A stretch of 64,000 nt of DNA. Source: Burkholderia mayonis. Lineage in GTDB: Bacteria > Pseudomonadota > Gammaproteobacteria > Burkholderiales > Burkholderiaceae. Positions 27,169 to 36,297 of the stretch are shown here, one piece after another. Both the position numbers and the translations under genes were made by a program. The first letter of the stretch is position 1; each line of letters opens with the position of its first letter. The notes under the pieces are model-generated. The model did no database searches. It was given only the letters and a program-made list of their open reading frames with translations, and was not told the origin of the DNA. Location: positions 1,798,001 through 1,862,000 of the forward strand of contig NZ_CP013387.1 of NCBI RefSeq assembly GCF_001523745.2. Direction: 5' to 3'.

Positions 27169-27980
27169 CGCGCCGGCCTCGTGTAGTCGTCGGCCACGTG
27201 AACGTCGTCCACGGTCAGCGAGACCGTCATGCGAAAGCCCCGTCCGACGGTCAAGGGCCGGAAAGCGGCAAGCTCGAGGCCGGGATGATCGAAGAAGGTC
27301 AGCGACGCGTCGCCCACCATCGGATTTTCGATCGACACGTTGCGGGCGCGCAATCGCGCGAGTTCGTGAACGGAAGGCTGATCGTGCCGGCCGGCGCTCA
27401 GGCGCGGGAAGTGGCGCACGTTGAAGGTCGACGCGAAACCCGGATCGGGCAGCCGGTGGCTTTGCCCCTGCAGCGTGATCCGCGCGTCCGCGACGCGACG
27501 ATCGCGAAACGTGAGCGTCGCGCCGAAACGCCCGCCCGCAGACAGGGCCGGCGACGCCGGCGAGCGCGCGCCGTAGCTGCGCGTCATCCCTGTGCGCCCG
27601 AATTGCTTGGGCCAGCCCTGAATCAGGCCACGCATCATCGCGAGATCCTGATCGACCCAGATGTACGGACAGTACGACACGCACTCGCCGTCACGCTCGC
27701 AAGCCATCAACAGGATGGTTTCCTTGTACTGACTCACGACCGGGTCGAGGTATTCGAAACCTTCGTCGGTGGCGAACTGCCAGTCGCAAAAATAGATCGC
27801 GCAACGGCCGGCGCGCTCGCCGCTCGCGGGCGCGAGGCCGTCGGGCAGGTAGGCCGCGACGGCCTCGGCGTCCGCCTCGAATTCGATCGCGAGACATTCG
27901 CCCGCATAGTGCCAAGGCGGCCGAGGCGCAAGGGACGAGCGTCCGGCCGGTGTCAGGGGGGTGGAATAACCTTGCAGCAT
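27165..27980 (-). CDS. Acetoacetate decarboxylase-superfamily protein
   Basis: 271 aa, one domain of the ADC fold. RGLIQGWPKQFGRT contains the lysine expected to form the Schiff base with a keto substrate. IYFCDWQFA, QYKETILLMACERDGE and CPYIWVDQD are family regions. Relatives include acetoacetate decarboxylase and the MppR-type aldolase-dehydratase of enduracididine synthesis, so it acts on a keto acid, but not necessarily by decarboxylation. AAGGAGG before the ATG is very strong. First gene of a coupled pair with PRODH; its upstream region carries the 20-copy heptanucleotide repeat beginning 64 bp before the start. Confidence 0.82.
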   Translation of the reverse strand: MLQGYSTPLTPAGRSSLAPRPPWHYAGECLAIEFEADAEAVAAYLPDGLAPASGERAGRCAIYFCDWQFATDEGFEYLDPVVSQYKETILLMACERDGECVSYCPYIWVDQDLAMMRGLIQGWPKQFGRTGMTRSYGARSPASPALSAGGRFGATLTFRDRRVADARITLQGQSHRLPDPGFASTFNVRHFPRLSAGRHDQPSVHELARLRARNVSIENPMVGDASLTFFDHPGLELAAFRPLTVGRGFRMTVSLTVDDVHVADDYTRPAR

Positions 27981-28043
27981 AGCGCCTCCTTGGGATGAGG
28001 CCCCCAGTATCGGAAGCGGCGCGCGGTGCGTCTTGAATGCCAG

Positions 28044-28206
28044 TGACGCCTGACGCCTGACGCCTGGCGTTTGGCGTTTGGCGTTTGGCGTTTGGCGTTT
28101 GGCGTTTGGCGTTTGGCGTTTGGCGTTTGGCGTTTGGCGTTTGGCGTTTGGCGTTTGGCGTTTGGCGTTTGGCGTTTGGCGTTTGGCGTTTGGCGTTTGG
28201 CGTTTG
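28044..28206. repeat. Compound heptanucleotide VNTR: 3 TGACGCC then 20 TGGCGTT units
   Basis: 28044-28064 has three TGACGCC copies. 28065-28204 has twenty uninterrupted TGGCGTT copies in the same phase, with two more matching bases to 28206. It lies in the upstream region of the decarboxylase-like/PRODH operon, 64 bp from the ATG. A perfect array this long is prone to slipped-strand change. Confidence 0.97.
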
Positions 28207-28378
28207 GCTTGACGTCGATCGCCACGACGCGTCGGCGCGGCGGGCGAATTGAAGCGTCCTGCGGCGTTCGGAAGCGACGGATGCGTGTCGAGACATTCAG
28301 GCTCGCCGGCCGTCTCGCCGCCGGACCGCGGCGAGACGGATCATCGCGCGCGGCGGCCCTCGCCGCGCCCTTCGCCGC

Positions 28379-29083
28379 TTACGACTCGCGCGTGAACTTG
28401 TCGGCGTCGATGCCCAGTTCGGCGGCCATGTGCTCGACGAACGCCCTGAGACGGGCCAGCTCCGCCGCCAATTGCTTCTGCTCGGCTTTCAGCGCTTCGA
28501 ACTCCGACGGCGGAACCGCATCGTCGTGAGCGCCGCGCTCGGGCACCTCATCCGGAATCACGTCGCCGCACAACAGATGCATCCACCGGCTTTCCCGCTC
28601 GCCCGGCGCGCGGTGCAGCTTCACCACGAGCCGCGGCGTGCGCGCCGCGAGTTCGTCCAGGAACGCCTCGACCGACGAGATGTCGGCGAAGCCATGCAAG
28701 CGCGCGCTGTTCAGGCGCAGCTCCGCGCCCGTCTGCGGGCCGCGCAACAGCAGCATCGTCAGCAACGCGGCCGCCTGGCTCGGAATGCCGAGCACGCGAT
28801 TCATGTTGTGCTCGAAGCGCGGCACGCGGCTGCTGCTTCCTTCCGACGCCAGACTGAGACGCTTCAAGCCGTCGATGGCCGTGAGCACCTCGGCTTCCGT
28901 GACGCTCATCACCGGCGATCGAGCGGTTTTCTGGTTGCATCCGGCCGTCAATGCATTGAGCGACAACGGATACGTGTCCGGAACCGTGTGCTGCTTCTCG
29001 ATCAATACGCCGAGCACGCGCGCCTCGAGGGGCGTCAGCGCGCGAATGGCCGGGCGTTGGAAAGCGTCGGGAGTGGAGTTCAT
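28379..29083 (-). CDS. yceH: YceH/DUF480 family protein
   Basis: 234 aa. Double winged-helix protein conserved in proteobacteria; function not established. Family pattern: TPLEARVLGVLIEKQHTVPD near the N terminus, YPLSLNALTAGCNQKTARSP, then LLLRGPQTGAELRLNSARLH in the second winged helix. The C terminus has a coiled-coil-like segment (LKAEQKQLAAELARLRAFVE). MNSTPDAFQRP at 29083 is the natural start, although the frame is open further upstream. A GC-rich 170-bp stretch separates it from the VNTR. Confidence 0.88.
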   Translation of the reverse strand: MNSTPDAFQRPAIRALTPLEARVLGVLIEKQHTVPDTYPLSLNALTAGCNQKTARSPVMSVTEAEVLTAIDGLKRLSLASEGSSSRVPRFEHNMNRVLGIPSQAAALLTMLLLRGPQTGAELRLNSARLHGFADISSVEAFLDELAARTPRLVVKLHRAPGERESRWMHLLCGDVIPDEVPERGAHDDAVPPSEFEALKAEQKQLAAELARLRAFVEHMAAELGIDADKFTRES

Positions 29084-29453
29084 AGGTGACGTCGCTACGT
29101 GCTGCTCTTGTGTTGAAATCGGCTCGTGAACCAGCCGGAAAACCGGCGGGCGAATCAAATGATAGCCGGGCTCGGCGCAACGGATAATACCGCGTGCGGT
29201 CGACGCAAGCGGGCGGCGCCCTTCGGCGAACGCGTCGACCAGATGCGCGGCTTCTCCGGCCGCGAAGCAGCGGCGCAGCGACTGCACGCACGCATCGATT
29301 GGCACATCGGGATGGAATAAGAAAGAGGCGCTGTTCGTTTATGCCGAGCGACCATGCGCGCGGCGTTTCGCCGCAGGCAGTCGTTGCTCCCGTCAATTGC
29401 GCTGTCAGGCAATCGGGATGATCTCTCCACGTCTCGAAAAATGGAGTCACGCC
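29084..29453. other. Divergent intergenic region
   Basis: 370 bp between the YceH gene (minus) and the beta-propeller gene (plus). No supported gene; both promoters are expected here. Confidence 0.4.
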
Positions 29454-30626
29454 ATGAAAGCTCTGCGTCATGTTTCCTCCCCCGACCCGCCCTCCCGCAT
29501 CGCAGGCCCGCCGACGTTCGCGCGCGCGTATCGCGCCGTCGCACGCGGCCTGCGCAATGCCGCATGCGGGGCCGGCATCGTCGCGCTATCGTCCGCTCTC
29601 GCATGGGCGGGCGGCAACGAAACGATTCTCCCGCCGTCTTCGATGACGACATCGACCGTCCCCGCGAACGGCGACGTCAATCCATACGGCATCGCCTTCG
29701 TGCCGAGCGGCGTGCCGTCGTGGAGCACGCTGAAGCCGGGCGACGTCGTCGTCTCGAACTTCAACAACAAATCGAATCTGCAAGGCACCGGCACGACGAT
29801 CGTGAAACTCGTTCCCAACGCCGATCCGGTGACCTTCTTCCAGGGCAGCAACCTGGGCCTCACTACCGCGCTCGCGGTGGTGAGGAGCGGCTTCGTGCTC
29901 GTCGGCAACCTGCCGACGACGGACGGCTCGACGATCGCGTCAACCGGCTCGCTCCTCGTCATCAATCCGCAAGGCAGGCTCATCAAGGCGCTGACGAATC
30001 CCACGCTGCTGGACGGGCCGTGGGATCTCGCGGTGATCGACCGGGGGCAACGGATCACCGCGTTCGTGTCGAACGTGCTGAACGCCACGGTGACGCGGCT
30101 CGACATGACGATCGGCGACAACGGCGTCATGGTGATGCCGAGCTCGCTCGTCATCGCGTCGGGTTATCTGCATCGAACCGATCCCGCGGCGCTCGTCGTC
30201 GGCCCGACGGGCTTGGCATACGATTCGACCCGCGACGTGCTGTACATCGCGTCGACGGGCGACAACGCGGTGTTCGCGATTCACGGCGCCGCGTCGACGA
30301 CGCGCAACAACGGCGTCGGACGGATGATCTATTTCGACAACGTGCATTTGCACGGACCGCTCGCACTGGCGCTCGCGCCGAACGGCCATCTGGTCGTATC
30401 GAACGGCGATGCCGTCAATCCCGATCCGAATCAACCGAGCGAAATCGTCGAGTTCACGCCGGAGGGACGATTCATCGCACAGATGCAGGTCGATTCGGTG
30501 CCGGGGGCTGCGTTCGGTCTCGCGTTCGGCATGAGCAGCAGCGGGCAGCCACAGTTCGCGGCGGTCGACGACAACACGAATACGGCAACCGTCTGGGCGT
30601 TGCGCAGCAAAGACAAGGGCGACTGA
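29454..30626 (+). CDS. Exported beta-propeller (NHL/YVTN-like) protein
   Basis: 390 aa. A long basic N terminus and hydrophobic stretch (NAACGAGIVALSSALAWAGG, about residues 35-54) form a signal peptide, so it is periplasmic or secreted. The remainder shows propeller-like blades: NPYGIAFVPSGVPSWSTLKP, GDVVVSNFNN, GPTGLAYDSTRDVLYIASTG, GPLALALAPNGHLVVSNGD and EIVEFTPEGRFIAQMQVD. The TGL.YD...LYIAST and G.L.LAPNGHLVV patterns are those of NHL blades. GGAG 7 bases before the ATG supports the start. It lies alone between convergent and divergent neighbours. Role is unknown; such propellers bind partners or act as lactonases. Confidence 0.75.
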   Translation: MKALRHVSSPDPPSRIAGPPTFARAYRAVARGLRNAACGAGIVALSSALAWAGGNETILPPSSMTTSTVPANGDVNPYGIAFVPSGVPSWSTLKPGDVVVSNFNNKSNLQGTGTTIVKLVPNADPVTFFQGSNLGLTTALAVVRSGFVLVGNLPTTDGSTIASTGSLLVINPQGRLIKALTNPTLLDGPWDLAVIDRGQRITAFVSNVLNATVTRLDMTIGDNGVMVMPSSLVIASGYLHRTDPAALVVGPTGLAYDSTRDVLYIASTGDNAVFAIHGAASTTRNNGVGRMIYFDNVHLHGPLALALAPNGHLVVSNGDAVNPDPNQPSEIVEFTPEGRFIAQMQVDSVPGAAFGLAFGMSSSGQPQFAAVDDNTNTATVWALRSKDKGD

Positions 30627-30893
30627 AGGTCCGGTCGCAGCGGGCCGCCGGTAGCAAGGTTTCGTGCCGGCGGACAGCGACCGGCCACTCAAGCGGATCG
30701 CGCTGGTTGAAAGCCACGGTGAGGTATCGATGCACGCGATCGCGTGTCGCGCCATCGCGACCGAATCGGCGGCATCGGATTGCGGGAGAAACAGCGATGC
30801 GGGATTCGCGATGGCTCGCGCCGGCCAGTCGGGAATGGGCGGATTATCAACGTAGGAAGCGTGCCGGCCGAGGCGCGGCCTTTTCGGCATCGC

Positions 30894-31613
30894 TCATCGA
30901 TCCAGTTCGGCGTAGTGCCGGAATATCCCTTCTTCGTTGAACGGAATGCGCCGATCGGACGCCAGATAGCGCGCGATCGGCGCATGCTCCGCCACCCTGC
31001 GGTGCAGTTCGATCAGCCCGGCGTGCTTTCGTTCGATGCGGGCCATCGCGTTCGGGAACGCGTAGCGCAGGCCCTCGATCAACTGGAATATCGACAGATC
31101 CGCGTAGGTCAGATCGCTGCCGGCCATGTAACCGCTCTTGTGCGGGTTGTGGGCGAGCACCTTGCCGAAATAGCCGAGGAACTTGGGCAGGCGATGCTCG
31201 ATGAAATCCTCCGCCCGCATCGCCGCTGCCGCCTTTTGATCCTCGTAATACAGGCCGCTCGCGATCGGATGATGGGTGTCGTGGATCTCGACGACGAAAT
31301 CGGACACCGTCAACTGCAACTGGTGCACCCACTGCCGCCCGGCCTCGTCCCGCGGCGCGAGGCGATGCCGGGCGCCGAGGAACAACAGGATGTTGGCGGT
31401 CTGTCCGACGATCTGGTCGCCGGCCTTGAGAAACGGCGGCGCAAACGGCAGGCATTCAGCCGATGTGCTCTCCATCAGGCGCATCATCGCCGACACACCT
31501 CGCGACGATTCGCGCGCCACATCCACGTATTCGGCTTCGGCCGCTTCGAGCGCCAGCCGCACGAATTCGCCGCGGCCCTGGATTTCTGGCCAGTAGTAAA
31601 GCTCGTAGCGCAT
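30894..31613 (-). CDS. Glutathione S-transferase family protein
   Basis: 239 aa cytosolic GST. The N-terminal thioredoxin-like half begins YELYYWPEIQGRGEFVRLAL, a sigma/mu-like active-site pattern with catalytic Tyr. QTANILLFLG is the glutathione-binding turn. The helical half has DLTYADLSIFQLIEGL, the conserved N-capping Asp motif. The ATG at 31613 follows GGAGGG 4 bases upstream; longer starts are possible. Convergent with the beta-propeller gene, with a 267-bp gap in which I see nothing. Confidence 0.88.
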   Translation of the reverse strand: MRYELYYWPEIQGRGEFVRLALEAAEAEYVDVARESSRGVSAMMRLMESTSAECLPFAPPFLKAGDQIVGQTANILLFLGARHRLAPRDEAGRQWVHQLQLTVSDFVVEIHDTHHPIASGLYYEDQKAAAAMRAEDFIEHRLPKFLGYFGKVLAHNPHKSGYMAGSDLTYADLSIFQLIEGLRYAFPNAMARIERKHAGLIELHRRVAEHAPIARYLASDRRIPFNEEGIFRHYAELDR

Positions 31614-31837
31614 GCTGCCCTCCATGAGGCATTTTTCCATTTTACGCGTGGGGTCAGCGCCCGGATTCGCCCCGAAAGCGACATCCCGCTCGCCTTGAAC
31701 ACGGAAACTCTGACACCCCCGCGGTCATATGTTCGAGAACCCGGAGAGCAGTCATTCGTCATTCATGCGGCAAAGGCACACGAACACCCGTCAAGTCCGA
31801 AAACCAGCCCATTGCCGCGCGATGCCCTCCTGACATT

Positions 31838-32308
31838 TCACACCGCCCCACCACCCTCCAACTCGACATACCCCTCCACTTCCCCCGCCACAAAAAGCCG
31901 CTTCCCGACCCGCGGATAATCACAGACATCATGCTCCAACCGCTGCCCGGCGGCGATGAACACAAGCGGCACGTCCCCCGAATTCTTCAGCACATGCGCG
32001 GGCCCGCATCGTGCAAATCCCAGAAAATCCCCCGGCCCGACCGGATACACCCGTTCATCGATCGTCGCCTCCCCATATCCGGACAAGACGTACACGCACT
32101 CCTCTTCGTAAAGATGCCGGTGATACTCGGACGATTCATGCCCCGGCATGATCGTGATGATGAGAAACCCGAACTGCGTGATTCCGGTCTTGTCGCTCAA
32201 CGGCTTCTTCAAACGGACCGCGTTTTCGTTCAGCGAATGAACTGAGCGCACCGCATCCATTGCATCGATATCGGCCGCTTTCAGCAATTCCGGAGGGTTG
32301 TTCGACAT
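31838..32308 (-). CDS. Cupin-domain protein
   Basis: 156 aa. Double-stranded beta-helix with metal-binding pattern HESSEYHRHLYEEECVYVLS (His-x-His ... Glu) and the second motif PGDFLGFARCGPAHVLKN. ATIDERVYPVGPGD links them. Small cupins of this type include enzymes and storage/sensor proteins; the reaction is unknown. It is on the same strand as the GST (about 225 bp away) and the HAD gene. The ribosome site is weak (GAGAT). Confidence 0.8.
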   Translation of the reverse strand: MSNNPPELLKAADIDAMDAVRSVHSLNENAVRLKKPLSDKTGITQFGFLIITIMPGHESSEYHRHLYEEECVYVLSGYGEATIDERVYPVGPGDFLGFARCGPAHVLKNSGDVPLVFIAAGQRLEHDVCDYPRVGKRLFVAGEVEGYVELEGGGAV

Positions 32309-32485
32309 GATTTATCTCGCTCGAATGGGGATAAGATTGATCTGAATGAAACAATTGCGCTCGACAAGCCGCGCCATAAAACGCAAACCAACGCAAGCCG
32401 ACGCAACTCAACGCAGCGCAAGCACACGCACAAACGCCGCCCAGGGCCACGCAAGCACGCGCGCCCGCCGACCACCACCGCACAT

Positions 32486-33100
32486 CTAAACCAGTTGCCG
32501 CTTCTCCAGCTCTTCCGCCAGCGCATCCGTACTCACGAACTTGCATCCCAGCAGCCCCGCGTTCACCGCGCCTTCGACGTTGGCATCGGCGTCATCGATG
32601 AAGAGCGTCTCGTCCGCCGACGCGCCGAGCCACCCGACGCATCCCAGATAAGCCCGCGCATCCGGCTTCGCCGCGCCGAACGTCGCCGACGGATAGACGT
32701 CCGCCCCGAAGACCCGCGCGACAGGAGGATTCAGATAATCGATGTAATCGGTGACGAGCCGGCAGTTGTTCGTCAACACCGCAATCCGGCTGCGTTGCGC
32801 GACCCGCTCGGCAAGCGCGATCGCATCCAGGTTTGGCGTGATCGACGCCCTGCGCGCGATCAGCCAATCGTCGCGGCTCACCGGCGCGCCGAGCAGTCCG
32901 CCCAGCTCGGTCAAATATTGGTCGACGCCGATGAGCCCCGCGTCGGCGCGCGCCTCGAGGCCCGAGCCCCAGATCGCGTGGCGCACCACGTCGGGTGGCC
33001 GCCCCGTCAGGTCGGCAAGGCGCACGGTGCGCGCGGCGCGATCGTAGATCGACAGCACGCCCTCCATATCGAACAGGACCAGCTTGATCGGCTGCGTCAT
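32486..33100 (-). CDS. HAD-superfamily hydrolase with DxE instead of DxD motif
   Basis: 204 aa. The first HAD motif reads VLFDMEGVL: nucleophile Asp is present, but the general acid/base Asp two residues later is Glu. Motif II is IAVLTNN, motif III AAKPDARAYLG (Lys), motif IV ETLFIDDADANVEGA. The cap is a small helical insertion between motifs I and II. The DxE change may slow or redirect phosphatase activity. Divergent from the GntR regulator of the threonate cluster, with a 189-bp gap. Confidence 0.85.
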   Translation of the reverse strand: MTQPIKLVLFDMEGVLSIYDRAARTVRLADLTGRPPDVVRHAIWGSGLEARADAGLIGVDQYLTELGGLLGAPVSRDDWLIARRASITPNLDAIALAERVAQRSRIAVLTNNCRLVTDYIDYLNPPVARVFGADVYPSATFGAAKPDARAYLGCVGWLGASADETLFIDDADANVEGAVNAGLLGCKFVSTDALAEELEKRQLV

Positions 33101-33252
33101 GCGGTCGGCCTCCCGTAGAGCGCCCGGAAGCGCCGATCCGCCAGCGGGCGGCGGGTTCCGGACGGCGGACAGTCTCTATTCTGCTAGCCCGGCGCCGTTT
33201 CGCCAAAACCCGCTTCCCGAGGGTTATCCCGAATGCTCACCCAAAATCAAAG

Positions 33253-33279
33253 TTGTATGATGACCACATCACCTTACAA
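33253..33279. promoter_or_regulatory. Imperfect dyad before the GntR gene, candidate autoregulatory operator
   Basis: TTGTATGATG at 33253-33262 is mirrored by CATCA (33267-33271) and TACAA (33275-33279) with a 3-base offset. It lies 10 bp before the chosen GntR start. TTGTA...TACAA dyads are common operators of FadR-type GntR proteins. Confidence 0.4.
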
Positions 33280-33289
33280 AATAAGCGCG

Positions 33290-33994
33290 ATGTTCGAGAA
33301 AATCCCGACCCGGGCGATGAGCGACACGGTCGCCCAGCAGCTTCTGAAGCAGATCGAGATCGGCAGCTTCGCCGGCACCGGCAAGCTGCCGACCGAAGCC
33401 GTGCTCGCGCAGGAGTTCGGCGTGAGCCGCACCGTGATCCGCGAGGCGATCTCGCGTCTCAAGAACGAAGGCGTCGTCGAGCCGCGTCAGGGCAGCGGCG
33501 TCTACATCGCGCAGCACGCGGCGATCCGGCCGCTGCGAATCGATTATGCGGAGGCCGTCGAAGCGACTTCGCTGCCGCATCTGCTCGCGGTGCGCCGCGC
33601 GATCGAGGCCGAAGTCGCCGCCGAAGCCGCGCTCTGCCGCACCGACGAGGACATGGAAGACATCGACGCCGCACTCGCGAAGATCGACGACGCGGTCGCC
33701 GAAGGCCGCGATGGCGTCGCGGAGGACGTCGCGTTCCATCGGACGATCGCGAGCGTCACGGGCAATCCGTACTTCCTGAAGACCCTCAGCTTCCTGAACC
33801 AGTATCTCGAGGCGGGCGTCACGGTCACGCGTCGCAACGAGGCGACCCGCGAGGACTTCTCGCGGCAGGTGCGCGAGGAGCACGCGGCGATCGCCGACGC
33901 GATCCGCGCGCGCGATCCGTCTGCGGCCCGCAACGCGGCCCGCGCGCACATGTACAACGCGGCCCGCCGTCTCGCGGAAGCCGGCATTTGCTGA
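33290..33994 (+). CDS. GntR-family (FadR/FCD) regulator of the threonate/erythronate cluster
   Basis: 234 aa from ATG 33290. N-terminal winged helix (KLPTEAVLAQEFGVSRTVIR; NEGVVEPRQGSGVYI) and C-terminal FCD ligand domain with metal-type residues (EDVAFHRTIASVTGNPYFL; EEHAAIADAIRARDP). Upstream ATGs at 33233, 33257 and 33260 are possible, but they overlap the dyad that looks like its operator, and the length fits best with 33290. It lies 70 bp before ltnD on the same strand and presumably represses the cluster until a sugar acid or pathway intermediate binds. Confidence 0.88.
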   Translation: MFEKIPTRAMSDTVAQQLLKQIEIGSFAGTGKLPTEAVLAQEFGVSRTVIREAISRLKNEGVVEPRQGSGVYIAQHAAIRPLRIDYAEAVEATSLPHLLAVRRAIEAEVAAEAALCRTDEDMEDIDAALAKIDDAVAEGRDGVAEDVAFHRTIASVTGNPYFLKTLSFLNQYLEAGVTVTRRNEATREDFSRQVREEHAAIADAIRARDPSAARNAARAHMYNAARRLAEAGIC

Positions 33995-34064
33995 TCCGCG
34001 GTCCGCGAACGGCCGCACGCCGCGCGAGGATCGCATCCCGAACGAATCGAGAAGAAGGTTGACC

Positions 34065-34955
34065 ATGTCACGGAATGTTGGAGTCATCGGACTGGGCGCG
34101 ATGGGCCTGGGCGTCGCCCGTTCGCTGTTGCGCGCGGGCTTTCGCGTGCATGCGTGCGACGTGCGCGAGAACGTGCTCGCCGCGTTCGCCGCCGAAGGCG
34201 GCGCGCGCTGTGCGACGCCCGCCGAGCTCGGCGCGCGGTGCGATGTCGTGATCACGCTCGTCGTCAACGCGGAGCAGACGGACGCGGTGCTGTTCGGCGA
34301 GCACGGCGCGGTGACCGCGATGAAGCCCGGCGGCGTCGTGATCTCGAGCGCGACGGTCGCGCCGGAGTTCGCCGTGCAGCTCGGCGCGCGGCTCGCGGCG
34401 GCCGGCATGCTGATGCTCGACGCGCCCGTGTCGGGCGGCGCGGCGCGCGCGGCGTCGGGCGAGATGACGATGATGACGTCGGGCCCCGCCGCCGCGTACG
34501 AAGCGTGCGACGACGTGCTAGCCGCGATCGCGGGCAAGGTCTACCGGCTCGGCGACGCGCACGGCGCGGGCGCGAAGGTGAAGATCATCAATCAGTTGCT
34601 CGCGGGCGTGCACATCGCGGCGGCGGCCGAGGCGATGGCGCTCGGCCTGCGCGAAGGCGTCGATCCCGACGCGCTCTACGACGTGATCACGCACAGCGCC
34701 GGCAACTCGTGGATGTTCGAGAACCGCGTGCCGCACATCCTGAACGGCGACTACACGCCGCTGTCGGCGGTCGACATCTTCGTGAAGGATCTCGGCCTCG
34801 TGCTCGACACCGCGCGCCGCAGCAAATTCCCGCTGCCGCTTTCCGCGGCCGCGCACCAGATGTTCATGAGCGCGTCGAGCGCGGGTCATGGCGGCGAGGA
34901 CGACTCGGCCGTCATCAAGACCTTCCCCGGCATCACGCTGCCGGCGCACCGCTGA
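34065..34955 (+). CDS. ltnD: L-threonate dehydrogenase
   Basis: 296 aa beta-hydroxyacid dehydrogenase. Oxidises L-threonate to 2-oxo-tetronate with NAD. The Rossmann motif is VGVIGLGAMGLGVARSLL; the catalytic region is LMLDAPVSGGAARAASGEM and AKVKIINQLLAGVHIAA, with the essential Lys in VKIINQ. The end GEDDSAVIKTF is the LtnD-type C terminus. The sequence GAAGAAGG before the ATG at 34065 supports the start over a TTG 6 bases earlier. Assignment to L-threonate rests on the adjacent otnK/otnC/otnI, a known combination. Confidence 0.93.
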   Translation: MSRNVGVIGLGAMGLGVARSLLRAGFRVHACDVRENVLAAFAAEGGARCATPAELGARCDVVITLVVNAEQTDAVLFGEHGAVTAMKPGGVVISSATVAPEFAVQLGARLAAAGMLMLDAPVSGGAARAASGEMTMMTSGPAAAYEACDDVLAAIAGKVYRLGDAHGAGAKVKIINQLLAGVHIAAAAEAMALGLREGVDPDALYDVITHSAGNSWMFENRVPHILNGDYTPLSAVDIFVKDLGLVLDTARRSKFPLPLSAAAHQMFMSASSAGHGGEDDSAVIKTFPGITLPAHR

Positions 34956-34977
34956 TTCTCCGGAGGCCTCTGTCGCC

Positions 34978-36297
34978 ATGAACACCGATCAAGTCTCTCG
35001 TCCCCTGCTCGGCTGCATCGCCGACGATTTCACCGGCGCCACCGATCTCGCGAACATGCTCGTCAAGAACGGCATGCGCACCGTGCAGACGATCGGCGTG
35101 CCGGCTGCCGGCGCGTCGGTCGAAGCCGATGCGATCGTCGTCGCGCTGAAGTCGCGCACGATCCCCGCCGCCGACGCGGTCGCGCAATCGCTCGCCGCGC
35201 TCGAATGGCTGCACGCGCAGGGCTGCCGCCAGTTCTTCTTCAAATACTGCTCGACGTTCGATTCGACCGACGCGGGCAACATCGGCCCCGTCGCCGATGC
35301 GCTGCTCGACGCGCTCGGCGGCGAAGACGCGTTCACGATCGCGTGCCCCGCGTTTCCCGAGAACGGCCGCACCGTCTATCGCGGCCACCTGTTCGTCGGC
35401 GATGCGCCGCTCAACGAATCGGGCATGGAAAACCATCCGCTCACGCCGATGAAGGACGCGAACCTCGTGCGCGTGCTGCAGCGGCAGACGCCGTCGAAGG
35501 TCGGCCTGATCCGCTACGACGTGATCGCGCTCGGCACGTCCGCCGTGCGCGAGACGATCGACACGCTGCGCCGCGAAGGCGTGCGGTTTGCGATCGCCGA
35601 CGCGCTGACCGACCACGATCTGTACGTGCTCGGCGAAGCGTGCGCGGACCTGCCCCTCATCACGGGCGGCTCGGGCGTCGCGCTCGGCCTGCCGTCGAAC
35701 TTCCGGCTCGGCGAGCTGCTGCCCGAGCGCGGCGACGCGGCCGCGCTGCCGAAGATCGGCGGCGCGTCGGCGGTGCTCGCCGGCAGCGCGTCGAAGGCGA
35801 CCAACGCGCAAGTCGCCGCATGGCGCGTCGAGCGCCCCGCGTTCCGGATCGATCCGCTCGCGGCCGCGCGCGGCGAGCCCGTCGTCGAGCAGGCGCTCGC
35901 GTTCGCACGCGCGCATCTGCCGCAGCCGGTGCTGATCTACGCGACCGCCGCGCCTGACGAAGTGAAGCAGGTGCAGCAGGCGCTCGGCGTCGAGGCCGCC
36001 GGCCATCTCGTCGAAACGACGCTCGCCGCGATCGCGCGCGGGCTGCGCGCACTCGGCGTGCGCAAGTTCGTCGTCGCGGGCGGCGAGACGTCCGGCGCGG
36101 TCGTGCAGGCGCTCGACGTGAAGGCGCTGCGGATCGGCGCGCAGATCGACCCCGGCGTGCCCGCCACCGCCACGACCGGAGGAAGCTCCCGCGGGACGCT
36201 CGGCGCCGAGCCGCTCGGTCTCGCGCTCAAATCCGGCAACTTCGGCGCGACCGATTTCTTCGACAAGGCGCTGCGCGCGCTGGAGGGCGCGGCATGA
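34978..36297 (+). CDS. otnK: 3-oxo-tetronate 4-kinase (DUF1537 family)
   Basis: 439 aa. ATP-dependent kinase of four-carbon acid sugars. The N-terminal substrate domain begins [20 protein letters not shown], the hallmark of the family. [17 protein letters not shown] and [18 protein letters not shown] are further conserved regions. The C-terminal ATP part has [23 protein letters not shown] and [15 protein letters not shown], ending with LKSGNFG. GGAGG stands 11 bases before the ATG. The stop overlaps the next ATG by 4 bp, coupling it to otnC. Confidence 0.95.
   Translation: MNTDQVSRPLLGCIADDFTGATDLANMLVKNGMRTVQTIGVPAAGASVEADAIVVALKSRTIPAADAVAQSLAALEWLHAQGCRQFFFKYCSTFDSTDAGNIGPVADALLDALGGEDAFTIACPAFPENGRTVYRGHLFVGDAPLNESGMENHPLTPMKDANLVRVLQRQTPSKVGLIRYDVIALGTSAVRETIDTLRREGVRFAIADALTDHDLYVLGEACADLPLITGGSGVALGLPSNFRLGELLPERGDAAALPKIGGASAVLAGSASKATNAQVAAWRVERPAFRIDPLAAARGEPVVEQALAFARAHLPQPVLIYATAAPDEVKQVQQALGVEAAGHLVETTLAAIARGLRALGVRKFVVAGGETSGAVVQALDVKALRIGAQIDPGVPATATTGGSSRGTLGAEPLGLALKSGNFGATDFFDKALRALEGAA

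Noticed and set aside
28044..28206. CRISPR array
   Set aside because: Uninterrupted 7-bp microsatellite without spacers.
27953..28529. Frames encoding Asn-Ala-Lys-Arg-Gln-Thr-Pro or Ala-Phe-Gly-Val-Trp-Arg-Leu repeats
   Set aside because: A 7-bp array without stops is open in several frames automatically; no start, ribosome site or non-repeat domain supports a protein.
33233..33289. Upstream ATG starts for the GntR regulator
   Set aside because: They overlap a dyad that looks like the operator and would add an atypical N terminus; kept only as alternatives.
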